Source: Bacillus cereus
GTDB lineage: Bacteria > Bacillota > Bacilli > Bacillales > Bacillaceae_G
DNA: 64,000 nucleotides
NCBI RefSeq assembly: GCF_002584535.1
Contig: NZ_NUOT01000027.1
Span: forward strand, 35,748-99,747
Reading direction: 5' to 3'
Shown: positions 15,957 to 24,323 of the stretch, in pieces
Layout: every line of letters begins with the position of its first letter
Numbering within the stretch: position 1 is the stretch's first letter
Notes under the pieces: model-generated
Seen by the model: only the letters and a program-made list of their open reading frames with translations
What the model was told of the DNA's origin: nothing
Databases searched by the model: none
Program-made: the position numbers and the translations under genes

Positions 15957-17216
15957 TTAAATGACAAAATGTTTATATTTTTCAAAATCACTCGTCTTAC
16001 ATTCAAGTGAAATTTTCGTACCTTCATTTTCATAACTCGTAGATATAACATGTGCATAATCATTGAAATAAGAGACCATTTTCCCTTGATCATACGGAAT
16101 TAACATCTCACACTTTATATACTCTTTGTATATGTGCGAACGAATCATTTCTACAAGTTCCTCAATCCCAATTTGTTGTTTTGCAGATAGATACACTCGA
16201 TCCTCCTGAGTTTTCGGGATTTCAACATCCATCATATCTGATTTGTTATACGCATAGATCGTTGGAATATTTTCAACACCAATTTGTTTTAAAGTTTGGT
16301 TTGTAATCTCAATCAATTGTTCATAATTTGGATTTGCATAATCCACTACATGAATCAATAAATCTGCCTCCGCTACTTCTTCTAATGTAGAACGGAATGC
16401 TTTCACAAGGTGGTGCGGTAATTTACTTACAAACCCAACTGTATCTGTTAATAAAAATGATTTATTATCTGGAAGTTCAATATTTCGCACTGACGTTTCC
16501 AGCGTCGCAAATAACATATCCTTTTCAAATACTTGTTTCTCGGTAGAACCGTTAAAGATCTCCAGCATCGTATTCATTATCGTTGACTTACCCGCATTTG
16601 TATATCCTACTAAGGAAACAACAGGAATTTCATTTTTCTTACGTTGTTTGCGCTGCGTTTGGCGCTGTGCGACAAGCGCTTCTAACTCTTTATTTAACGC
16701 TGCAATCTGTTCCTCAATTTTACGACGGTCTAATTCTAATTTCTTCTCACCGACACCTTTGTTTTTCGTACCAACGCCGCCGCTCTGTCTTCCTAAAGAT
16801 TCACGAAGACCGATTAAACGTGGCATCATATATTGCAGGTGTGCTACTTCAACTTGCAACTGTGCTTCTTTTGTCTTCGCACGCTGCGCAAAAATATCTA
16901 AAATTAAAATTGTACGATCAATGACTTTACAATCTAAATCAGCTTCTAAATTTCGAATTTGCGAAGGTGATAGTTCATCATTAAAGATCACCATGTTCGC
17001 ATCTGCTTCCTTCACAAAAGTAGAAACTTCTTCAATTTTCCCTTTTCCAATATAATGTGATGGATTCACGCGGTGCAAATTTTGTGTAACTCGCCCTACA
17101 ACTTCCACATCACACGCTTCCGTAAGATTTGTTAACTCCTCCATCGAATATTCAAAATCACTTTCATTATTTAAATTTACTCCAACTAATATCGCTTTTT
17201 GCACTAGTTCTTCCAT
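15957..17216 (-). CDS. hflX: HflX-type ribosome-splitting GTPase
   Basis: A 419-residue GTPase. The N-terminal HflX domain contains NPSHYIGKGKIEE and FNDELSPSQIRNLE, then RTILILDIFAQRA and the Gly-rich LGRQSGGVGTKNKGVGEKKLE before a coiled coil (about 160-195). The G domain has G1 GYTNAGKST (about residue 207), G3 DTVGF and G4 NKSD, and the protein ends in a short CTD. HflX splits stalled or stressed 70S ribosomes. A second HflX copy (HflXr) in Listeria gives macrolide/lincosamide resistance under attenuation control. The drug-type leader here and the adjacent Vga-like gene suggest that this is the resistance-type copy. The ribosome binding site GGAGG lies 9 nt before the ATG. Confidence 0.9.
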   Translation of the reverse strand: MEELVQKAILVGVNLNNESDFEYSMEELTNLTEACDVEVVGRVTQNLHRVNPSHYIGKGKIEEVSTFVKEADANMVIFNDELSPSQIRNLEADLDCKVIDRTILILDIFAQRAKTKEAQLQVEVAHLQYMMPRLIGLRESLGRQSGGVGTKNKGVGEKKLELDRRKIEEQIAALNKELEALVAQRQTQRKQRKKNEIPVVSLVGYTNAGKSTIMNTMLEIFNGSTEKQVFEKDMLFATLETSVRNIELPDNKSFLLTDTVGFVSKLPHHLVKAFRSTLEEVAEADLLIHVVDYANPNYEQLIEITNQTLKQIGVENIPTIYAYNKSDMMDVEIPKTQEDRVYLSAKQQIGIEELVEMIRSHIYKEYIKCEMLIPYDQGKMVSYFNDYAHVISTSYENEGTKISLECKTSDFEKYKHFVI

Positions 17217-17249
17217 ACATTAATTCCTCCATTTCGATTACGTAAAATA

Positions 17250-17277
17250 AAAAGCACAGGTCACTGCCTGTGCTTTT
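17250..17277 (-). terminator. Leader terminator 2, upstream of hflX
   Basis: An 11-bp perfect stem with a 6-nt loop and a T-run on the minus strand. It is located between the leader ORF and the hflX start, so it acts as an attenuator and not as a gene-end terminator. Confidence 0.85.
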
Positions 17278-17418
17278 TGCAAACGGATGAGAGTACACCA
17301 AATAAACAAAAGAAAGCATTGCTTTCAAATTGCTACATGGTCAATAAGTCCCAAATGATATACGTATTCAAGGAAGCATACACATATATCACATCATTCT
17401 ATTTATAAAGGCAAAACA

Positions 17419-17449
17419 AAAAGAGGGCGTATTCGTCCCTCCCTCTTTT
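17419..17449 (-). terminator. Leader terminator 1, upstream of hflX
   Basis: A 9-bp stem AAAAGAGGG/CCCTCTTTT followed on the minus strand by TTTTTGTTTTG. It lies about 90 nt downstream of the leader ORF stop. Confidence 0.75.
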
Positions 17450-17539
17450 CACATATCTGTTCAATAAAGGGTTCCTTTAAAATAGGCAGACCAATCCCGT
17501 TCACTCTGTACACAGACAGAGCCTTTGAGCGCTATTCAA

Positions 17540-17581
17540 TTATTGGCACAAAGTATTGAGACGTAATCTGATTAAAATCAA
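17540..17581 (-). CDS. Macrolide-sensor-like leader peptide (RLR motif) of hflX
   Basis: A TTG-initiated 13-codon ORF encoding MILIRLRLNTLCQ. The ribosome binding site GGAGG is 8 nt upstream of the TTG. The RLR core and the following xxTLxQ match the ErmD leader peptide as I remember it (MRLRFPTLNQ). Arg-x-Arg peptides are a known class on which macrolides stall ribosomes. The ORF sits about 27 nt after a well-formed promoter and upstream of two terminators, the expected place for an attenuation sensor. An overlapping ATG frame (from 17600, 22 codons) has no ribosome binding site. Confidence 0.8.
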   Translation of the reverse strand: MILIRLRLNTLCQ

Positions 17582-17614
17582 AGGAGACCCCTCCGTTCAT
17601 TAAAAGTTACATAA

Positions 17615-17643
17615 ATCTTAGCATAATTATGTAGTTTTCACAA
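17615..17643 (-). promoter_or_regulatory. Promoter of the hflX leader
   Basis: A minus-strand TTGTGA (17638-17643), a 17-nt spacer, and an extended -10 TGCTAAGAT with TAAGAT at 17615-17620. The predicted start is near 17608. Confidence 0.65.
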
Positions 17644-17738
17644 GAATAAACTTCACTTATGGGCATAAACAAAATCATCAATTTCCGATTATATTCTTCA
17701 TTTTTTGCGTACACTTCTTATGGTGAAGAGGACATAAT

Positions 17739-18539
17739 TTAATTTTGTACTTGTTCGCTTTCCTCTTGCATTTCCTTTTTCATTTCATGATAGTATGATG
17801 GTAATTCGATTCCATGCTCTATAAAATAATTTTCAATTAATGAAATGATCACTTTCAATGTTTTCACACGTGCATATAATTTATCGTTACTAGCGATAAT
17901 ATTCCAGCTTGCATTCGGTTTATCTGTTTTCTCAAACATTTCTTCCATTGCCCGGACATATTCATCCCACTTTTCACGATTGCGCCAATCTTCATCTGTA
18001 ATTTTCCATCTCTTCAGAGGATTTTTCTCCCGATCCTTAAATCGTGCCAGTTGTTCATCTTTACTAATATGATAGAAGAATTTTGCTACTATGTAATGAT
18101 CATCCGTTAATAATTTTTCAAAATCATTGATTTCATCGTATGCTCTCGTCCATTCTTCTTTTGTAGCAAAACCCTCTACACGCTCAACCAATACACGACC
18201 GTACCAAGAGCGATCAAAAATAGTAATTTGACCATACTGGGGAATTTTCCGCCAAAAGCGTTGCAAATAGTGGTAACGTTGTTCATGAGGAGCAGGCGCA
18301 CCAATTGGATTTACTTGGAATCCACGCGGATCAAGATGCTCAGTAATTCGTTTAATCGCTCCCCCTTTTCCGGCTGCATCCCAACCTTCCATGGCCATGA
18401 TAACAGCTATTTTTTCTTTTTGTAAAATTTGCTGTAGCGCTAATAAGCGCCTTTGATACTTCTCAAGTTTCTTATTATACTTTGATTTTGATTCCATTTT
18501 TTTCGTTAAATCTACTTGGGCAAGACGATCTTTTGTCAT
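17739..18539 (-). CDS. Polyphosphate kinase 2 (PPK2) family protein
   Basis: A 266-residue P-loop kinase. The Walker A-like motif GWDAAGKGGAI is at about residues 52-62, the lid/Walker B block FDRSWYGRVLVERV at about 109-122, and the conserved DPRGFQV and WRKIPQYG are also present. PPK2 enzymes transfer phosphate between inorganic polyphosphate and nucleotides. A single PPK2 domain of this length fits class I or III, but the direction and nucleotide cannot be read from sequence. The start follows AAGGAGG. It is divergent from the DUF1963 gene and upstream of the hflX promoter, with no clear terminator between. Confidence 0.85.
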   Translation of the reverse strand: MTKDRLAQVDLTKKMESKSKYNKKLEKYQRRLLALQQILQKEKIAVIMAMEGWDAAGKGGAIKRITEHLDPRGFQVNPIGAPAPHEQRYHYLQRFWRKIPQYGQITIFDRSWYGRVLVERVEGFATKEEWTRAYDEINDFEKLLTDDHYIVAKFFYHISKDEQLARFKDREKNPLKRWKITDEDWRNREKWDEYVRAMEEMFEKTDKPNASWNIIASNDKLYARVKTLKVIISLIENYFIEHGIELPSYYHEMKKEMQEESEQVQN

Positions 18540-18653
18540 AAAATATTCCTCCTTTTTCCATGCTAATGATATTTTAACATAATTTTCACTATTTTCTTAC
18601 TTATTCAGAAAACATTACCAAATTGTTGTACAATAAGAATGAGGTGATACATA

Positions 18654-19475
18654 ATGAAACAAACTCTACAAAATGCGCTCAAAAAGTATAATGCCATTCA
18701 TCTAGAAAAGCATATTTTAAATTCTCTTGACCGAGCAATTCAAATTCATCTACGTAAAGGATCTGATGAGCAAATAGCAATCGGAACGTCAAAATTAGGA
18801 GGTTTTCCAGATTTACCTGATGAATTAAAGATTCCAACATATAACGACATACCGCTACACTTTATTGGGCAACTGAATTTAGAAGAAGTACAATCCTATC
18901 ACAGAGGAAACCCACTACCTACAAAAGGCATGTTGTATTTCTTTTATGACGCAGAAGAACAACCGTGGGGATTTGATCCAAGGGATACCGGAAGACACCG
19001 CGTTATGTACACGGAAAATATAGAAAAGCTAAAACGACGAGAACTTCAAACAGAAGTGTTCCCTCCTTCAATCATTTCATTTCAAGAAACGTGGACATTA
19101 GCAAAAGAAAAAGTCGGTGAAACAGGTTTATCACATGATGATGAATGGGATCTTTATAAAGAAATAGAAGAATTGTATATCGATGGATTGCATCATTTAC
19201 TCGGCTCCGCACAAGCTATACAATCAGAAGAAATGGCTGAAGAGTGTCATCTTGTTACAAACGGAATCTCTTTAGGAAATGGATACCCTTCAGAGAAAGA
19301 AATAAAGCGTTTATCCGGTAGTCCTCAAGATTGGATGTTACTGTTACAACTTGATACGAACGATGAGTCTGAAATGGATTGGGGAGACACTGGTCTATTG
19401 TATTTCTGGATCAAAAAAGAGGATTTATTGCAAAGAAACTTTGAAAATACATGGTTGATTTTGCAATGTTGTTAA
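18654..19475 (+). CDS. DUF1963 (YwqG-like) protein
   Basis: A 273-residue soluble protein of the YwqG/DUF1963 family. The family stretch KLGGFPDLPDEL lies near residues 45-56, FIGQLNLEEV near 71-80, GMLYFFYDAEEQPWGF in the middle, and the C-terminal LLLQLD...GDTGLLYFWIKKEDL completes the domain. DUF1963 proteins have no known activity. In other bacteria they often sit in toxin-immunity or accessory loci. The ribosome binding site GAGGTGAT lies before the ATG. It stands alone and divergent from ppk2; a truncated repeat element follows it. Confidence 0.75.
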   Translation: MKQTLQNALKKYNAIHLEKHILNSLDRAIQIHLRKGSDEQIAIGTSKLGGFPDLPDELKIPTYNDIPLHFIGQLNLEEVQSYHRGNPLPTKGMLYFFYDAEEQPWGFDPRDTGRHRVMYTENIEKLKRRELQTEVFPPSIISFQETWTLAKEKVGETGLSHDDEWDLYKEIEELYIDGLHHLLGSAQAIQSEEMAEECHLVTNGISLGNGYPSEKEIKRLSGSPQDWMLLLQLDTNDESEMDWGDTGLLYFWIKKEDLLQRNFENTWLILQCC

Positions 19476-19572
19476 ATCCGAAAGTATCCGGCTCGGTGTA
19501 GTGCTTATAGTAAATTAACTATGCATTCGCAGCATAATCCCCCCTCCGTCTCTAAACATTACTGTCATTGGT

Positions 19573-19681
19573 ATAAAGTAAAACTTTAATCAGTGGGGTT
19601 TTTCTTCATCTCCCACCTAACTTCTTAGCCTTCGCTAAATTTTGAGATGGGAGTTTTACTGTCCTAAAATATCGGGATAAA
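19573..19681 (+). repeat. bcr1-like dispersed repeat, internally deleted copy
   Basis: The element begins GTAAAACTTTAATCAGTGGGG and ends with the DGGGAGTTTTACTGTCC-type hairpin and ATCGGG. It is flanked on both sides by ATAAA (19573-19577 and 19677-19681). It lacks the middle part present in the copy at 55035. The family name is from memory. Confidence 0.7.
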
Positions 19682-19802
19682 ACGAAAGACAGTAGAAAAA
19701 ACAGCCAACTTTTTCTACAAAGTTGGCCTAATCATTATAATTGAAATTACGCTATACGAAGAAACATGATAACTGTTTGTGAAATCCTTTGACTCTTAGT
19801 TT

Positions 19803-19838
19803 TTGCATTACATTATTAACATGATTACGGACTACTCT
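19803..19838. repeat. Short dispersed repeat (CATGATTACGGAC)
   Basis: ACATTATTAACATGATTACGGAC recurs with small changes near 31070-31105 (CATTGTCCACATGATTGCGGAC) and 33095-33128 (ACTAATATGATTGCAGAC). The copies are about 35 bp and all intergenic. Origin unknown. Confidence 0.55.
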
Positions 19839-19942
19839 CTTTTCACATAATCAGTGTTATCGGAAGTGAAAAATGATATTGAGATTAAAGGGTATGATAA
19901 ACAATACAGTATATTGCAAGTATTTTTAAGGAGAACCCATTA

Positions 19943-20485
19943 GTGAGTAAAAGACATATAATATTGATATCAATACTTTTTGCTTTAATTATCAGTGTTA
20001 TTAATACTCCTGCTAAAGCTCAAGAACAGCATTCTGTTGAAAAGTTTTGGTATAAGATTGGTTATAAATCTGTCGGAGAAGCAATAGCTGAATGCGAAAA
20101 ATTATTTCAACGAGGCATTACATTACCGACAAGGCTACCATCAGTAGAATTTACTCATCAATTTGGACATTGTAATAACAATGAATATAGTGTAAATGAC
20201 AGTTTTGAAATTGAGTATATAAATGAGCATACGGGTACGAAACATTATATGATAAGAATCCGCCCTTTAGAGTATACAATTCCAATTAAACAAGAACTGA
20301 CTAAGGGTGTATATACACTGAAGGATAAATCGAAAGCAATATTATTTCATATAAGGGAAAGTTCAAGTCTTGATACTCTTACATTTGAAAGGAATGGTTG
20401 GCAATATATGCTAATCATTGATAGTAGAGGATTAGATAAAGCTTCATCAAAAGTCTTAGTCCAAATTGCAAATACTATTGAGTGA
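19943..20485 (+). CDS. Secreted DUF4367-like protein
   Basis: A 180-residue protein with a cleavable signal peptide (hydrophobic residues about 5-20, then TPAKA-Q) and therefore probably exported. The C-terminal half contains ILFHIRESSSLDTLTFERNG and WQYMLIIDSRGLDK ending in VLVQIANTI. This resembles the DUF4367 domain of many Bacillus surface proteins (WxxxGxxYxL..., LskeeL.kiA.SI pattern). Function unknown. It starts at GTG with AAGGAG upstream. A strong terminator follows. It is isolated among repeats. Confidence 0.6.
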   Translation: MSKRHIILISILFALIISVINTPAKAQEQHSVEKFWYKIGYKSVGEAIAECEKLFQRGITLPTRLPSVEFTHQFGHCNNNEYSVNDSFEIEYINEHTGTKHYMIRIRPLEYTIPIKQELTKGVYTLKDKSKAILFHIRESSSLDTLTFERNGWQYMLIIDSRGLDKASSKVLVQIANTIE

Positions 20486-20491
20486 TGAATA

Positions 20492-20523
20492 AAACAAAGA
20501 GGTCTATTAAGACCTCTTTGTTT
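20492..20523 (+). terminator. Terminator
   Basis: A 14-bp stem AAACAAAGAGGTCT with its complement, just after the stop codon of the secreted protein and ending in TTTGTTT. Confidence 0.85.
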
Positions 20524-20611
20524 GTTTAATTAACGTAAGTCCCGATATCAGAAGTAAAAGCAAACCCTTCCCTATATGTGACTCTGAATTTTTCTTTTTT
20601 ATATTGATTTC

Positions 20612-21067
20612 TTAGTCATTTATATATCTTATAACTGCCATTTCTTTACCAAACCTGTCACCATTATCAACAAAACCTAAACTCGAATACAAATAATGAG
20701 CTCCTTTATTTTCAGGATGATAACCTACTACTATTTTTTTTGCATTTGGTAATTTAGTCATTTCTTCAATCATTAAATTAGTTGCTGCTTTCCCTATACC
20801 ATTACCTTGGAATTTCTTATCAATCATTATTCTATATACCCAATACCCATCAAGTTCTTCCATTTCAGAATTAAACATTAAAAATCCTACCACTTTTTCT
20901 TCGCAATAAATTGCATAAGGTTTTAAAGTTGGTTCGAATTTTGATTGAGCTATTGAAATAGCATTTGGTTCAATATATTCTGCTTGTCCATCGGATAACT
21001 CTAATTCACAACATTCATACCAGTTTTCTGCATTTAATTCTACAAGTTTCACAGCGGTTTTAATCAT
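20612..21067 (-). CDS. GNAT acetyltransferase, diamine/spermidine N-acetyltransferase-like
   Basis: A 151-residue GNAT-fold protein. The acetyl-CoA loop is KFQGNGIGKAA (about residues 90-100), strand beta4 YWVYRIMIDKKF precedes it, and the C-terminal HPENKGAHYLYSSLGF follows. Length and the late NKGAHYLYSSLGFVD block resemble BltD/PaiA-type polyamine acetyltransferases. Acceptor specificity is not provable. I start at the ATG at 21067 after AAAGGGGAAA; a longer upstream extension has no ribosome binding site. It stands alone. Confidence 0.75.
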   Translation of the reverse strand: MIKTAVKLVELNAENWYECCELELSDGQAEYIEPNAISIAQSKFEPTLKPYAIYCEEKVVGFLMFNSEMEELDGYWVYRIMIDKKFQGNGIGKAATNLMIEEMTKLPNAKKIVVGYHPENKGAHYLYSSLGFVDNGDRFGKEMAVIRYIND

Positions 21068-21330
21068 AAATTTTCCCCTTTCGAATTTAGAGAATACCTC
21101 TACCACTTATAGTTAATTAGGTGTTATTCCCTTAAAATCATTACCGATAAAAGACCTTCTGTTTGTCATAAAGAAAGCCTCTCTCACCGTTAACTATCTT
21201 TAAATTTATAATTTTTGGACTATTTTTATCATATCATGTTTTTCTATCAAGTTATTCTTATGATTAAATTTTCTTTATTTTGGGCTAGGTAATGTTTTTT
21301 TTAAGTGAATACACTATACATACCCAGTTT

Positions 21331-21439
21331 ACATAAGCTCTAATTATCGGGATTCAATGTATTTAGAAGACTATTAAAAGTCCTCCAGATTCTTTAACTG
21401 GGGGACTTTTGTGTTCAAATAATTCTTGTTATCGGAAGT
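21331..21439. repeat. Dispersed ~110-bp repeat, copy 1 (contains terminator-like hairpin)
   Basis: It is nearly identical to 29849-29957: both contain TTATCGGGATTCAATGTATT, AGAAGACTATTAAAA, a hairpin GTCCTCCAG/CTGGGGGAC followed by TTTTGTGTTC, and end in TTGTTATCGGAAGT. The two ends share an ACATAA...TTATCGG pattern, so the unit is bounded by imperfect direct repeats. Confidence 0.8.
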
Positions 21440-21547
21440 CATTTCACTGTTTACATCATAGATCTTACTGTTATCTCTATTAGGGATCCCATGAATATAG
21501 GCTTAGGTTAATATTATGGTAAAATTTACTATGTAGGAGGGAGAGAT

Positions 21548-22177
21548 TTGAGGGGTTTTATTTATATTGCTTTAATAGCATGTACTTGTATGTTAATAAG
21601 TTCGTTGATTTTACAAAAGAAATTTCTATATAAAAAATATGATGTTTTTTTGTCTACTATAATGATAGGAGTATGTATAACCCTTATGCTCTATGGCTTT
21701 TATGGTGTCGACATTTCTATCGGTAGACCATTATGGTACGTAGCAGTATTTATATTGATTGGAGTTGTAACGGGTACTCTTATAAGTTTAGCTGTGAAAC
21801 TGGGAAGGCAACAAGATAGATATAAATTTCATGTTTTTGGTCATATGCTAGGATTTTTAGGATGTGAAATACAAATTATAGCTTACTTTTATGAAGAATA
21901 TCAGTGGCGTTTTTTTAATATGGAACTATTTATTTCTTTTTTCTTAATTTTATTAACTACATTATCTGTTTGTATAGCAGTGTTCTTTCATCGGATTTTT
22001 TTCATGTGTGTTGCAATTTTTCCTAGTTTATTGACAACGCAACATTTATCTATGCTTTGGATCATTGTGAGTAATAGTTTGTTTGTAATGGGTGCATTGC
22101 TTATGACTACGGAATATAAAAAGAAACGACGAGTAGATAAGCGTGTAGAGTATTTTAGAGGAAAAGGTTATTCATAA
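21548..22177 (+). CDS. Hypothetical membrane protein, about six TM segments
   Basis: A 209-residue protein with hydrophobic segments near residues 3-22, 33-50, 62-83, 95-113, 125-149 and 155-185, and a basic C-terminal tail (KKKRRVDKRVEYFRGKG) that should be cytoplasmic. I do not recognise a family. It starts at TTG with AGGAGGGA upstream, which is a solid ribosome binding site. It has no operon partner and is flanked by repeat elements. Confidence 0.6.
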   Translation: MRGFIYIALIACTCMLISSLILQKKFLYKKYDVFLSTIMIGVCITLMLYGFYGVDISIGRPLWYVAVFILIGVVTGTLISLAVKLGRQQDRYKFHVFGHMLGFLGCEIQIIAYFYEEYQWRFFNMELFISFFLILLTTLSVCIAVFFHRIFFMCVAIFPSLLTTQHLSMLWIIVSNSLFVMGALLMTTEYKKKRRVDKRVEYFRGKGYS

Positions 22178-22350
22178 TAACATCCTGATATAATTTAAAT
22201 TTCTAGAATAAAAGATTAAATTGTTAATAAGGGATATCGCCACATGCCCATCAACTTAAGAATTCCGACTACCCCTAAGTGTAAAAAAACGTTATTCTTT
22301 CTAAATGTAATGTAGTGCTTTGAGAAAAAACGGTAAATCTTTTACAAAAA

Positions 22351-22386
22351 ATATCCCCTACTTTCTAAACCAATAGTAGGGGATAT
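22351..22386 (-). terminator. Terminator, probably of the WYL regulator
   Basis: An 11-bp perfect stem ATATCCCCTAC/GTAGGGGATAT followed on the minus strand by TTTTTTGT. It is about 190 nt after the stop codon at 22577. Confidence 0.65.
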
Positions 22387-22423
22387 TGGCGTTTTAATAG
22401 ACTTAGGAGGATAAATACAATTC

Positions 22424-22513
22424 GTGGCTAATAGGAACATCATGCGTTGTGGATTTGAAATAAGTTTGATTATTTTTTATCTATTTTATGGCACAATCGC
22501 ACTCTTTAGTTGA
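22424..22513 (+). CDS. Possible 29-residue single-TM peptide
   Basis: A GTG-initiated frame ends in a hydrophobic stretch (FEISLIIFYLFYGTIALF). AGGAGG lies 13 nt before the GTG, which is farther than usual. It may be a small membrane peptide or chance. It occupies the otherwise empty 22178-22576 interval. Confidence 0.25.
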   Translation: MANRNIMRCGFEISLIIFYLFYGTIALFS

Positions 22514-22576
22514 ATAAAGGAACAATTATCTATGCAGCAATCCAGCCTAGTAGTATAAAATTAAATACAAATTAAG

Positions 22577-23521
22577 CTACAAGTCATGATATTTTGTTAT
22601 CACTGATTTAGCCCTTTCAATAAGCTTATTTTTTATGAAATCAGGTTCTATTATTTCTGCTTCAGGTCCAATACTCCAAAGTAGTTCAACATAAAACCAC
22701 TCTTCTGAAGGGTTAATATTCTTTGTTATTTTCGCGGTTCCATCCGAATTATATTCCATATTATCTCTTAACCATGATATGCTCTCAGCTTTTCTTTTTC
22801 CCTCTTTGCTTAAACTCACTTCGAGCTTTATGGGATTAGATTCATACTCAGAATACAACCATTCTTTAACATTCAAATGGATATTAGTGGAATGAGAGTT
22901 AGAATTAATGATTGTTTTTTTAATTCGATCTACTCTGAAAAGCCTTATGCCTCTTCTCATTCTACAGTAAGCAGGACAATACCAATACCCGTTATATACA
23001 TATAAGCCCGTAGGTTCTATCTCTCTATAGATTTCATCTTCTGTTGTTTCATATAAGATATTTACAGTTTTCTCTTCTATAGATGCATCATAAAGGTCTC
23101 TTAGCGTCTTTTTATCTACTTTAATATTTGGTTGCCACATCAAGATTTTGTCTCTAGTATTCTCAATTGCATCGGAAGTTACCTGAGGAATCATATTGAA
23201 CAGTTTATTTAAAATTACTTCATATGAAGAAGAAAAAGGAGTGGAGCCAACATATTGCATGGCATCTATTGCAAAAAATAAAGCTATTATTTCATCCTCA
23301 CTAAACCAAATAGGAGGGATCATTTTATTTTTCATTGTACTAAACCCTCCATTTCTACCTCTTTCTGAATAGACTGGAAAGTAAATTTCACTTAGCTCCT
23401 GTATGTCTCGGAGGATTGTTCTCTCTGAGACTCCTTCGGATTTAGCAAGTTCCTTTGCAGTAATGGAATTATTATTGTTTAATGCCAGCATGATTCTAAT
23501 GATACGTTTAGTCTTAGACAT
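22577..23521 (-). CDS. WYL-domain transcriptional regulator (YafY/DeoR type)
   Basis: A 314-residue protein. The N-terminal helix-turn-helix (AKELAKSEGVSERTILRDIQ, about residues 22-41) is followed by a beta wing with GRNGGF. A central WYL-type domain contains YVYNGYWYCPAYCRMRRGIRLFRVDRI (about 174-200), and the C-terminal WCX part ends in LLWSIGPEAEIIEP. WYL regulators bind small nucleic-acid or metabolite ligands and often control accessory or defence genes. It is divergent from the gene at 23611, its likely target. The start follows AAGGTGAT. Confidence 0.85.
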   Translation of the reverse strand: MSKTKRIIRIMLALNNNNSITAKELAKSEGVSERTILRDIQELSEIYFPVYSERGRNGGFSTMKNKMIPPIWFSEDEIIALFFAIDAMQYVGSTPFSSSYEVILNKLFNMIPQVTSDAIENTRDKILMWQPNIKVDKKTLRDLYDASIEEKTVNILYETTEDEIYREIEPTGLYVYNGYWYCPAYCRMRRGIRLFRVDRIKKTIINSNSHSTNIHLNVKEWLYSEYESNPIKLEVSLSKEGKRKAESISWLRDNMEYNSDGTAKITKNINPSEEWFYVELLWSIGPEAEIIEPDFIKNKLIERAKSVITKYHDL

Positions 23522-23610
23522 TTAATCACCTTTTTCAATAAATATGACAAAATCTGTCTTATTTATAGTATAAGCTAATTTTAAACTAAGTGAAGGAGGC
23601 TGATGCAAAA

Positions 23611-24057
23611 ATGAATACCATCGAATATATTACTGAAACGAAAGAAGTTTTATTTTCACGTAAAAACTTAAAAAATGAAGAGCTATCTGCGAGATTAATA
23701 ACTGATTACATTGTAAGTAATGGTGTAGTTTACGAGAATATAGGTTCTTGGGTTGATGATGTAGTGAGAATTAAACTTAAAAAGTTGGAGGAAGAAACAA
23801 CTTACCTAACTCAATCAAAGAAATATAACTTTAGATGTGTTGAATACCGAAAATATGAAGATGACCCATCGCAAAGAGAGGTGCTTCATGTTCTTGAGAA
23901 AGAAAGTACTTCTGACTTACTACCTCATCTTTTAATTTTTAATCCTTCTCTACAGGGCAGGCCATTAAAAAGATGTGCATCAGAAATAGATGAAGATCGG
24001 GAAATATTTGTTGTATATTATTTAGATGATTGTGAATGTGCATGTCGAATAAAATAA
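23611..24057 (+). CDS. Hypothetical protein divergent from the WYL regulator
   Basis: A 148-residue soluble, charged protein that I do not recognise. It starts MNTIEYITETKEVLFSRK, has a central KKLEEETTYLT region, and ends with the acidic and Cys-rich tail DDCECACRIK. I start at the ATG at 23611, with AGGAGG 11 nt upstream; a GTG seven codons earlier overlaps the ribosome binding site. The intergenic space to the WYL gene is only about 90 bp, so both promoters and the operator must overlap there. A ligand- or stress-linked role is inference only. Confidence 0.6.
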   Translation: MNTIEYITETKEVLFSRKNLKNEELSARLITDYIVSNGVVYENIGSWVDDVVRIKLKKLEEETTYLTQSKKYNFRCVEYRKYEDDPSQREVLHVLEKESTSDLLPHLLIFNPSLQGRPLKRCASEIDEDREIFVVYYLDDCECACRIK

Positions 24058-24323
24058 ATATTTGTTTCCAAATTTGACACCTCTCATTAAAAAGTTGTTA
24101 TTTTTATGATAAACAGAATTTAGAGAAAAATAAATCTATTATGTATAGAGATAATAAAGTCGTTTAATTATATTCTTAAAAATAAAGTAACCATTTATCT
24201 GTACGCTGATAGATGGTTACTAAAAATGTTTAAAAGGTTAGCTTTTCTTTCGCTTTACGATTTTTTAAGAATATTAAAGTTGTTTAATTTCGGAAGGCGA
24301 ATAGTTACACATAGCCTCCTTTT

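Larger units (their letters stand above)
17217..17608 (-). promoter_or_regulatory. Attenuator leader of hflX
   Basis: A ~390-nt leader holds a short ORF and two intrinsic terminators before the gene. Terminator 1 has arms AAAAGAGGG and CCCTCTTTT (17441-17449 and 17419-17427), then TTTTTGTTTTG. Terminator 2 has arms AAAAGCACAGG and CCTGTGCTTTT (17267-17277 and 17250-17260), then TTTTTATTTT, and ends about 30 nt before the start codon. Full-length hflX transcripts need readthrough of both. Translation-coupled control by macrolide stalling is inferred from the leader peptide. Confidence 0.8.

Noticed and set aside
15875-16093. 72-codon minus-strand frame overlapping the hflX end
   Set aside because: Only its last nine codons lie downstream of the predicted promoter and could form a leader ORF; the rest is a shadow of hflX.
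16583-17055. Two long plus-strand frames opposite hflX
   Set aside because: No ribosome binding site, and hflX itself is strongly conserved on the other strand.
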